Shown in pieces: positions 6,570-12,124 of a DNA stretch of 12,124 bases. The position numbers were made by a program, and so were the translations under genes. The notes beneath the pieces were generated by a model. That model was not told the origin of the DNA. It saw only the letters and a program-made list of their open reading frames with translations, and did not search any database. The stretch is from Beijerinckiaceae bacterium. GTDB lineage: Bacteria > Pseudomonadota > Alphaproteobacteria > Rhizobiales > Beijerinckiaceae. Within the stretch, counting starts at the first letter, position 1. Each line of letters opens with the position of its first letter. The DNA lies in NCBI GenBank assembly GCA_947455285.1, contig CANGOK010000080.1, forward strand, positions 1 through 12,124. Reading direction: 5' to 3'.

Positions 6570-6665
6570 GCAGGGCTTTTGCAAAGGCGGGGATGCGTGT
6601 ATTGCCCAAGGACGGATTGGCTCCGCCTGAACCGGCCCTGAAGATCAGCATTTAGCGACCCCACC

Positions 6666-6691
6666 CCGTCGCGCTGGCGCATGCCCGACGG
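6666..6691. repeat. Weak inverted repeat in the uvrC to AbrB-like spacer
   Basis: CCGTCG (6666-6671) and CGACGG (6686-6691) form a 6-bp stem around a 14-base loop, ending a few bases before the AGGAGA ribosome site of the next gene. The 140-base spacer after uvrC (6570-6709) holds no open gene with coding features and no clear terminator with a T-run. A possible promoter TTTGCA-16-TATTGC lies near 6579-6606 but is unconvincing. Confidence 0.25.
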
Positions 6692-6709
6692 CGAGTGAGG
6701 AGAGACGAC

Positions 6710-7801
6710 GTGGCGGGCGCCAAAGACAAGATACTCAAGTGGCTTTCCCTGAAGACCCTGCCCGGCGAGTTTGCGACGCTGGCCATCGGCGCCTTTGGCG
6801 GCTTGCTCTTCACCTTCCTGCACATACCCGGCGGCGCCATGTCGGGCTCGGTGATCGCCGTGGCGCTGACGACCGTCTTCGCGAAGCCGACGGCTTTGGG
6901 CGGGCCTCTGCGCGTGCTGGCGCTCTCCACCATGGGCATGGCGATCGGCTCCGTGGTGGGTCCTGACACTTTCTCCAACATGGCCGCCTATCCCGGCTCC
7001 ATGGCGCTGATGACGCTCTGCGTTGTCTTGATGACGCTGGCTTCGACGGTGGTCTGGACGTTCATCATGGGCTGGCCGCCGGCCATGGCGCTTTTGTCTT
7101 CCGTGCCGGGCTCGATGTCCTATATTCTTTCCGTCTCCATGAGCCTTGGCGCCGACGCCGCCAAGGTGGCGGTGGTGCAGATGTCGCGGGTGATTTTCCT
7201 CGTGACGATTTTGCCGTTCATCGTGGTCTGGGAATCTGGCGGCCAGCATGGCGTCTTGGCGCAGACGGCGGTCGATCCGCTCAGCGTGATCGCCCCAACC
7301 CTTGCAATCGGCATTTTGACAGGCGCCATTTTCACGCGCCTCGGCATGGCCGGCGGCTTTCTCTTTGGCGCGCTCGTCGCTTCAGGCGTGATCCATTACC
7401 TCGGCTATGGCGAGGGCCGGTCGCCCAGCTGGGTGCTCGTTGGCGGGCAGATCATGCTGGGGTCATGGGTGGGCACGCGCTTCGTTGGTTTCGACTGGCG
7501 CCTGTTCGGCAAGATCTTCATCGGCACCACAGCGTCGGTGGGCGCGGCCATGGGCGTGTCGGTGCTTTTCGCCTATTTCGTCTCGACCTATTTTGACGTT
7601 TCCTTCGGGACGACGCTGATGGCCTATGCGCCGGGCGGTCAGGACGCCATGATGATTCTCGCGTTATCATTGGGCGTTGATCCGATCTTTGTGAGCGCGC
7701 ATCATCTGGCGCGATACTTCTTCATCAACCTGACGCTCCCCTTCATCGTCGCGCGACTGCAGCGCGGCAGGGGAGCGGATAAAAGCGAGGGAACGGCATG
7801 A
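6710..7801 (+). CDS. AbrB-family integral membrane protein (COG3180 type)
   Basis: The 363-residue protein is very hydrophobic, with about ten predicted membrane segments. It carries the duplicated AbrB-family motif: SSVPGSMSYILSVSMSLGAD (about 130) and YAPGGQDAMMILALSLGVDP (about 316), each followed by a helix that ends in LPFIV, the second including SAHHLAR. The family is named after E. coli AbrB (regulator of aidB) and is often mislabelled ammonia monooxygenase; it is unrelated to the Bacillus AbrB transcription factor. Its transport or regulatory role is not established. A GTG at 6695 is also open, but AGGAGA at 6698-6703 fits the GTG at 6710, so I chose that start. Its last four bases overlap the next start (ATGA), making it the first gene of a three-gene operon. 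Confidence 0.85.
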   Translation: MAGAKDKILKWLSLKTLPGEFATLAIGAFGGLLFTFLHIPGGAMSGSVIAVALTTVFAKPTALGGPLRVLALSTMGMAIGSVVGPDTFSNMAAYPGSMALMTLCVVLMTLASTVVWTFIMGWPPAMALLSSVPGSMSYILSVSMSLGADAAKVAVVQMSRVIFLVTILPFIVVWESGGQHGVLAQTAVDPLSVIAPTLAIGILTGAIFTRLGMAGGFLFGALVASGVIHYLGYGEGRSPSWVLVGGQIMLGSWVGTRFVGFDWRLFGKIFIGTTASVGAAMGVSVLFAYFVSTYFDVSFGTTLMAYAPGGQDAMMILALSLGVDPIFVSAHHLARYFFINLTLPFIVARLQRGRGADKSEGTA

Positions 7802-8406
7802 TGATCCTGCGCACGACCGATACGTCCCCCTTTGGCCGCAAAACCCGCATGGCGGCGCTGCATCTGGGCTTGATGGATCGCATCACCATGGAACCCGCCG
7901 ATGCCCTTGAGGCGGACAGCGCCCTGCGGCGCGAGAATCCCCTTGGCAAAATGCCGGTGCTGACGCTCGAGAATGGGCGGCGCATTTATGACAGCCGCGT
8001 GATCCTTGAACATTTCGACCATCTTGCTGGCGGCGGTAGCATCATTCCCAAGGATTGGGACGCGCGCCTCGCCGTCCTGACCGCGCAGGCTTTGGCCGAT
8101 GGCGTCATGGATGCGGCGGTGCTGATCGTTTATGAGGGCCGCCATCGTCCGGCAGAGCTCCATCACAAGCCATGGCTCGATTATCAGCGCGGCAAGATCG
8201 AGCGCGCGCTGGCTCAGCTCGCCATCGCCCCGCCTGATCCGAAGCAGGTGAATGTAGGAACCATCGCCACCGCCTGCATGCTTGGCTATCTCGACTGGCG
8301 CAAGCAGGTCGACTGGCGCGCCACCACGCCAGCGCTTGTGGACTGGCTCGCCACTTTCCGCACCACCGCCCCGGCCTTCGATGCGACGGAAGCGAGCGGC
8401 GCATGA
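7798..8406 (+). CDS. Glutathione S-transferase-like protein
   Basis: The 202-residue protein has a thioredoxin-fold N-terminal domain (about 1-78) with TSPFGRKTRMAALHLGL (Ser10 in the catalytic-residue position; Gly13 where a Cys is common), the cis-proline segment NPLGKMPVL (Pro53) and the glutathione-contact segment YDSRVILEHFD (Asp65 and Ser66). A helical C-terminal domain follows (about 85-190). This is the canonical GST architecture, most like the bacterial family close to maleylacetoacetate isomerase and stringent-starvation proteins; the substrate cannot be told. GAGGGA lies 5-8 bases upstream; a second ATG at 7801 is an equally possible start. Both ends overlap neighbours by 4 bases (ATGA), indicating translational coupling with the membrane protein before and the MaoC protein after. 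Confidence 0.88.
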   Translation: MMILRTTDTSPFGRKTRMAALHLGLMDRITMEPADALEADSALRRENPLGKMPVLTLENGRRIYDSRVILEHFDHLAGGGSIIPKDWDARLAVLTAQALADGVMDAAVLIVYEGRHRPAELHHKPWLDYQRGKIERALAQLAIAPPDPKQVNVGTIATACMLGYLDWRKQVDWRATTPALVDWLATFRTTAPAFDATEASGA

Positions 8407-9416
8407 GCAAGAAGACCTTCGAGGATTTTCCGGTCGGGACGGTCGTTCGCAGGAGCGGCTATGAGGTGACGGAGCCCGAGGTCATCGCTTTCGCACGGGC
8501 TTTCGATCCACAGCCCATGCATCTGGACCCGGTGGCCGCAAAGGCCACGCGGCACAAGGGGCTTTCGTCGCCGGGGATGCTGACCTGCTCCATGGTCATG
8601 CGCCTTCTTTGCGACACGATCCTCAATGACGCCGAGGGCCTTGGCGCACCCGGCGTCGATGAGACGCGCTGGCTGCGTCCCGTGCGGCCGGGCATGGTGC
8701 TGCATATGGAATGGCGCGTGATGTCAGCGCGCGTGTCGCAAACGCGGCCGGAGATGGGCCTGCTCGGCATCGAGGTCGATACGCGCGACCAGACCGGTGA
8801 GCTCGTGATGACCATGCGCTACCCCGGCCTGTTCCTCCGGCGCGACGCCTCGCCGCCTCCGCCAGATGATTCGCCCAAGTCCCCGCGTGCAGCGCCTGAG
8901 CAGCTTCCGGTCTTCGATGATCCCATGGTGAACCTGACGCGCTTCGCGCATCGCCATGAGGATGTGGTGATTGGCGCGCGCGTGGAGCTTGGCTCGAAGC
9001 TCTTCACGCGCGAAGACATCATCCACTTCGCCACGAAATATGATCCGCAGCCCTTCCATCTCTCAGATGAAGGCGCGGCACGGAGCCATTTCGGCAGGCT
9101 CGCCTCGTCAGGCTGGCAGACGGCGTCGAATTACATGCGCTGCTTCATTGATACGCGCGACAGCGTGCGGGCGCGCGCGGCGTCGCTGCCATTTGCGCTG
9201 AACCCCGGCGGCCCTTCGCCGGGCTTCCGCAACCTGCGCTGGCTGCGGCCTGTCCATGCGGACGATACGATCACCTATGATACGACGGTGATCTCGAAAG
9301 AGCCGCACGCCACAAGGCCCGAGCTTGGCGTGGTTCGAAACCGCGCCACGGGCGTCAACCAGAACGGCGTGAGGGTGTTCGAGATCGAGGGTTCGTCGCT
9401 GACCACCATGGAGTGA
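8403..9416 (+). CDS. Fused double MaoC-like (hotdog) hydratase
   Basis: The 337-residue protein is two MaoC domains in one chain joined by a proline-rich linker (about 150-168, PPPPDD region). Domain 1 (about 5-148) has FARAFDPQPMHLD with Asp35 and His40; domain 2 (about 180-337) has FATKYDPQPFHLS with Asp214 and His219. In (R)-enoyl-CoA hydratases such an Asp/His pair is catalytic. Both domains also share WLRPV and TRPE(M/L)G blocks at matching places, so an internal duplication or a fusion of paralogues is clear. MaoC proteins hydrate enoyl-CoA or related acyl-CoAs; the substrate here is unknown. It differs from mesaconyl-CoA hydratase, another two-hotdog enzyme, in its motifs as I recall them. 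The start overlaps the GST-like gene by 4 bases. It is convergent with apt. Confidence 0.9.
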   Translation: MSKKTFEDFPVGTVVRRSGYEVTEPEVIAFARAFDPQPMHLDPVAAKATRHKGLSSPGMLTCSMVMRLLCDTILNDAEGLGAPGVDETRWLRPVRPGMVLHMEWRVMSARVSQTRPEMGLLGIEVDTRDQTGELVMTMRYPGLFLRRDASPPPPDDSPKSPRAAPEQLPVFDDPMVNLTRFAHRHEDVVIGARVELGSKLFTREDIIHFATKYDPQPFHLSDEGAARSHFGRLASSGWQTASNYMRCFIDTRDSVRARAASLPFALNPGGPSPGFRNLRWLRPVHADDTITYDTTVISKEPHATRPELGVVRNRATGVNQNGVRVFEIEGSSLTTME

Positions 9417-9432
9417 AGGCGCGAGCAAAATA

Positions 9433-9453
9433 CCCTCCCCACAAGGGGGAGGG
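9433..9453 (-). terminator. Hairpin between convergent maoC-like and apt genes
   Basis: CCCTCCCC (9433-9440) pairs with GGGGAGGG (9446-9453) around a 5-base loop. On the minus strand the stem is followed by TATTTTGC, so it fits best as the apt terminator, and it may serve both directions. C/G-rich hairpins of this CCCTCCCC-type recur between genes in many alphaproteobacteria, so it may also be a dispersed repeat copy. Confidence 0.55.
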
Positions 9454-9497
9454 GAACTGCTGGCGTAGCTTATCTGCTGCTGAGATCACGCGTTAAA

Positions 9498-10037
9498 TCA
9501 ATGCCCGTCGAAGCTCATCAGCGTGCGCACGGGCACGCCGAGGTCGCGAATCTTTTGGGCGCCGCCGAGGTCCGGCAGGTCGATCACGAAACAGGCGGCG
9601 ACCACTTCGGCGCCGATCTGCTTTAACAATTTCACCGCGCCTTCAGCGGTGCCGCCCGTGGCGATGAGATCGTCCACCAGAATGACGCGCTCGCCCGGAG
9701 CGATGGCGTCGTCATGCATCTCCATCTCGTCGATTCCATATTCAAGCGAATAGGCGACGGAGACCTTGGTGTGGGGCAGTTTGCCCTTCTTGCGGATGGG
9801 CGCGAAACCTGCGGAAAGCTGATGAGCCACGGCGCCGCCCAGAATGAATCCGCGCGCCTCCATGCCCGCCACTTTGTCGATCTTCGCCCCCGCCCATGGC
9901 TGCACCAGTTCGTCGATGGCGCGGCGAAAGGCCCGGGCGTCGCCGAGCAGCGTGGTGATGTCGCGAAAGAGAATGCCGGGCTTTGGATAGTCCGCAATGG
10001 TGCGGATGGAGGCCTTGAGGTCGTGGGCGATGGGCAT
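9498..10037 (-). CDS. apt: Adenine phosphoribosyltransferase
   Basis: Apt converts adenine and PRPP to AMP and pyrophosphate in purine salvage. The 179-residue product has the complete family layout: DYPKPGILFRDITTLL (16-31), AGMEARGFILG (57-67), the RKKGKLP loop (82-88), SLEYGID (97-103) and the PRPP-binding motif VILVDDLIATGGTA (118-131). The start at 10037 has AAGGA about 7 bases upstream. This ribosome site overlaps the mtnP stop codon, and only 9 bases separate the genes, so translation is probably coupled. Adenine comes from the MtnP reaction and PRPP from Prs, encoded in this window. The 3' end faces the maoC-like gene with a hairpin between. Confidence 0.97.
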   Translation of the reverse strand: MPIAHDLKASIRTIADYPKPGILFRDITTLLGDARAFRRAIDELVQPWAGAKIDKVAGMEARGFILGGAVAHQLSAGFAPIRKKGKLPHTKVSVAYSLEYGIDEMEMHDDAIAPGERVILVDDLIATGGTAEGAVKLLKQIGAEVVAACFVIDLPDLGGAQKIRDLGVPVRTLMSFDGH

Positions 10038-10046
10038 GGAGCTTCC

Positions 10047-10925
10047 TTAGTTCTTGCGCAGCAGGCGGCTCATGACCGCGTCGAGCTTTGCGAGCATGGC
10101 GGGATCGCGCGCGGCGGGATGGGTCATCACGGCGCCGTCGAGCGCGCGGTCCGAACCAATGGGGCAGGGCTCGTGCTGGGCGGGGAAATCGCGCAGCACG
10201 CGGGCGATGAGGCGGCCGGCCTTCTCCGCGTTCTCATGGACGGTCCGGATGACAGAAGCGACATCCACCGCGTCGTGATCGGGATGCCAGCAATCGAAAT
10301 CGGTGACCATGGAGACGGTGGCGTAGGAAATCTCCGCCTCGCGCGCCAATTTGGCTTCGGGCATGGCCGTCATGCCGATCACATCAAAGCCTTGCCCTTT
10401 ATAGGCGAGGGATTCGGCCTGCGAGGAGAATTGCGGCCCCTCCATGCAGACATAGGTTCCGCCCCTGACGCAGGGAATGTCCTCGGCCTTCGCGGCCGCA
10501 TGGATGCGCGCCGCCAGCAGAGGCGCGACGGGATGGGCCATGGACACATGGGCGACGCAGCCATCGCCAAAGAACGTTGAGGCGCGCCCATAGGTGCGGT
10601 CCACATATTGGTCGACGAGCACGAAGGTTCCGGGCGGCAAATCCGGCTTGAAGGAGCCGCAGGCGGAGATCGAGAGGAGGTCGGTGACGCCCGCGCGCTT
10701 CATCGCGTCGATATTCGCCCGGTAATTGATGCCCGAGGGGGAAAAACGATGGCCGCGCCCGTGGCGTGGCAGGAAGACGGCCTCTGTGTCGCCGATGCGC
10801 CCGAAGCGCAGCGCGTCGGAAGGCTCGCCCCATGGCGTGGTGATCCGCTCTTCGCGAGTCACCGTAAGCCCGGGCAGGTCATAGACCCCCGAACCACCAA
10901 TGATTCCGACAACCGCTTTGGTCAT
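10047..10925 (-). CDS. mtnP: S-methyl-5'-thioadenosine phosphorylase
   Basis: MtnP splits methylthioadenosine, a by-product of polyamine and quorum-signal synthesis, with phosphate into adenine and methylthioribose 1-phosphate. The 292-residue product shows IIGGSGVYDL (8-17), PRHGRGHRFSPSGINYRANI (53-72; phosphate and ribose contacts), MEGPQFSS (161-168), GMTAMPEA (184-191) and TDFDCWH (208-214). In the last, two aspartates (Asp209 and Asp211) occupy the purine-binding site and favour 6-aminopurines, as in MTA phosphorylases, over the Asn of classical purine nucleoside phosphorylase. The start (10925) has GGGAG about 5 bases upstream. It is the first gene of the mtnP-apt pair and is divergent from msrP. 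No other methionine-salvage genes (mtnA-like) are in view. Confidence 0.95.
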   Translation of the reverse strand: MTKAVVGIIGGSGVYDLPGLTVTREERITTPWGEPSDALRFGRIGDTEAVFLPRHGRGHRFSPSGINYRANIDAMKRAGVTDLLSISACGSFKPDLPPGTFVLVDQYVDRTYGRASTFFGDGCVAHVSMAHPVAPLLAARIHAAAKAEDIPCVRGGTYVCMEGPQFSSQAESLAYKGQGFDVIGMTAMPEAKLAREAEISYATVSMVTDFDCWHPDHDAVDVASVIRTVHENAEKAGRLIARVLRDFPAQHEPCPIGSDRALDGAVMTHPAARDPAMLAKLDAVMSRLLRKN

Positions 10926-10970
10926 GATCGCTCCCGCGCCGCACCGCCCCGCTTTCTGCCCGCCCGCGTG

Positions 10971-11002
10971 CCCTTGCGCAAGGGAGCGGAAGGGTTCATT
11001 AA
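10971..11002 (+). promoter_or_regulatory. 14-bp palindrome and possible msrP promoter
   Basis: CCCTTGCGCAAGGG (10971-10984) is a perfect palindrome in the 161-base mtnP/msrP divergent spacer. A possible msrP promoter, TTGCGC (10974-10979) and CATTAA (10997-11002) with a 17-base gap, places the -35 inside the palindrome; an AT-rich tract (about 10995-11023) follows. A protein bound there could control one or both genes. The palindrome is certain; the promoter and operator roles are guesses. Confidence 0.3.
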
Positions 11003-11086
11003 AGCAATGCTCAAATTAAATAGCGCCAGTCGGCTTGTCGGCTGAACTCGCGCGGGCCAATTTCAGGCGAGCCTCAGGAGGGTGTG

Positions 11087-12040
11087 ATGCATGTGATTCA
11101 TCGCAAGGGTTGGGAGATCCCCGAGCGCGAGGCGACCCCGGAGCACCTGTTCCTGAACCGGCGCTCGCTGCTCAAGGCAGGCGCGGCCCTTGGGGCCGGG
11201 ACCATAGCACCGGGACTTTCAAGCATCGCCATGGCTGCGGACAACCCGACCGCCGGGCTCTATCCGGCGCGCGCCAACGATGCGTTCAAGGGCGTCTTCA
11301 CGCCCGAGGATGTGGGCGCGCGCTATAATAATTTCTACGAGTTTGGACTGTCCAAGAAGGTCTACGCCGCCGCCGAGGCGCTGAAGACCCGGCCCTGGAC
11401 CATCAAGATCGACGGGCTCGTGGAAAAGCCCATGGAGATCGGCGCGGATGATCTCATCAAGATGATGCCGCTGGAAGAGCGCGTCTATCGTCATCGCTGC
11501 GTCGAGGCATGGTCCATGGTGCTGCCATGGACGGGCTTTCCTCTGAAGAAGCTGGTTGACTATGCGCGGCCTCTGTCAGGCGCCAAATATCTGCGCTTCG
11601 AGACCTTCATGGACCCCAAGATGGCGTCCGGCCAGCGCAGCTTCTTCCCATGGCCCTATGTGGAAGGGCTGACCATGGCGGAAGCCACGAACGATCTCGC
11701 CCTGATGGTGACGGGCGCCTATGGCAAGCCGCTCGCCAATGTCTTTGGCGCGCCGATACGTCTTCATACGCCGTGGAAATATGGCTTCAAGTCGATCAAG
11801 TCGATCACCAAGATCAGCTTTGTCGCGGATCGTCCGAAGACTTTCTGGGAAGAGTCCGGCCCCGGCGAATATGGCTTCTGGGCCAATGTGAACCCACAGG
11901 TTCCCCATCCCCGCTGGAGCCAAGCGAGCGAAGAGGTCATCGGCACGGGCGAACGCAAGCCGACGCAGCTCTTCAACGGCTACGGCGAATTCGTCGCCGA
12001 CCTCTACAAGGGGCTCGAGGGCGAGAAGCTCTATATCTGA
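11087..12040 (+). CDS. msrP: Protein-methionine-sulfoxide reductase catalytic subunit MsrP (YedY)
   Basis: MsrP is a periplasmic molybdopterin enzyme that repairs oxidised methionines in envelope proteins, drawing electrons from the quinol pool through the membrane haem protein MsrQ. The 317-residue product has a Tat signal (Arg25-Arg26 in NRRSLLKAG, then a hydrophobic stretch and a likely cut after AMA near residue 50). The sulfite-oxidase-fold domain follows, with the molybdenum-ligand cysteine in YRHRCVEAWSM (Cys138) and blocks such as PWTGFPLKKL, FFPWPYVEGLTM and IRLHTPWKYGFKS. A GTG at 11084 is open one codon earlier, but AGGAGG (11076-11081) fits ATG 11087 better. The gene is divergent from mtnP; the next sequence downstream reads as a convergent gene, so msrQ is not adjacent on that side. 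Confidence 0.95.
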   Translation: MHVIHRKGWEIPEREATPEHLFLNRRSLLKAGAALGAGTIAPGLSSIAMAADNPTAGLYPARANDAFKGVFTPEDVGARYNNFYEFGLSKKVYAAAEALKTRPWTIKIDGLVEKPMEIGADDLIKMMPLEERVYRHRCVEAWSMVLPWTGFPLKKLVDYARPLSGAKYLRFETFMDPKMASGQRSFFPWPYVEGLTMAEATNDLALMVTGAYGKPLANVFGAPIRLHTPWKYGFKSIKSITKISFVADRPKTFWEESGPGEYGFWANVNPQVPHPRWSQASEEVIGTGERKPTQLFNGYGEFVADLYKGLEGEKLYI

Positions 12041-12043
12041 GCT

Positions 12044-12124
12044 TCACTGCTTGCGCTGGTAGGGGCCGAGTTCTCGCACTGCTGCCTCTGCGAAAGACGT
12101 GTCGAGCGCCTGTTCCAGCGTGAC
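12044..12124 (-). CDS. C-terminal end of an unidentified gene (runs off the right edge)
   Basis: A minus-strand frame is open from the window edge to a TGA (12044-12046), giving 26 residues that end AVRELGPYQRKQ. Its stop is 3 bases from the msrP stop, a tight convergent arrangement. The frame is too short to identify and could be chance, but it has the composition of a real coding end. Confidence 0.45.
   Translation of the reverse strand, partial: VTLEQALDTSFAEAAVRELGPYQRKQ

Noticed and set aside
5325..6584. A 419-codon open frame on the minus strand inside uvrC
   Set aside because: It lies wholly antisense to conserved uvrC domains and has no family features; such frames are expected at this GC content.
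6548..7249. A 233-codon minus-strand frame over the AbrB-like gene
   Set aside because: It is rich in His, Arg and Gly, antisense to a membrane protein gene with conserved motifs and without a ribosome site.
6710..7801. Reading the AbrB-like gene as a transcription factor or an ammonia monooxygenase
   Set aside because: The product is a multi-pass membrane protein with AbrB-duplication motifs; both labels come from name confusion and neither is supported by the sequence.
1..12124. CRISPR array, IS element, prophage or toxin-antitoxin system
   Set aside because: No evenly spaced direct repeats, transposase, integrase or paired small genes were seen on reading through both strands.

Overview
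The window carries 13 genes: 11 complete ones and one truncated gene at each edge. It looks like the core chromosome of a GC-rich alphaproteobacterium, probably of the order Hyphomicrobiales (Rhizobiales). The grounds are high GC, the minus-strand series prs - rplY/ctc - pth - ychF, a two-domain L25/CTC protein and alphaproteobacterial-type UvrC, MtnP and Apt proteins. I cannot place the genus. No gene-free stretch exceeds 300 bases; the longest are about 120-160 bases and lie between divergent genes or after uvrC. I see no tRNA, rRNA, IS element, CRISPR array or prophage.

Left part (1-4412). The minus-strand genes are prs (PRPP synthase), rplY/ctc (ribosomal protein L25), pth (peptidyl-tRNA hydrolase), a small unrecognised gene, and the 5' end of ychF at the left edge. 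A plus-strand YchJ/SEC-C gene sits between the unrecognised gene and ychF. Thus ychJ and the lower-GC unknown gene interrupt the usual pth - ychF neighbourhood. Upstream of prs, also on the minus strand, is a small lipoprotein gene. Clear hairpins lie after prs, between rplY and pth, and in front of ychF.

Middle part (4560-9416, plus strand). uvrC (nucleotide excision repair endonuclease, with Fe-S cysteines and an unusual acidic N-terminus) is followed by three genes that form a tight operon: an AbrB-family membrane protein, a glutathione S-transferase-like protein and a fused double MaoC/hotdog hydratase. Both gene junctions in the trio are 4-base ATGA overlaps. Its function is not known to me and it is the least explained part of the window.

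Right part (9498-12124). mtnP and apt form a minus-strand two-gene salvage operon: methylthioadenosine is cleaved to adenine, and adenine plus PRPP gives AMP. The PRPP comes from Prs, encoded in the same window. Divergent from mtnP is msrP (yedY), a Tat-exported molybdoenzyme that repairs methionine sulfoxide. The end of a convergent gene follows only 3 bases after msrP, so its usual membrane partner msrQ is not directly downstream.

Overall this is mostly housekeeping DNA. I do not see a clear undescribed system. The best candidates for a second look are the AbrB-like/GST/double-MaoC operon, the hairpin between rplY and pth, and the insertion between pth and ychF.
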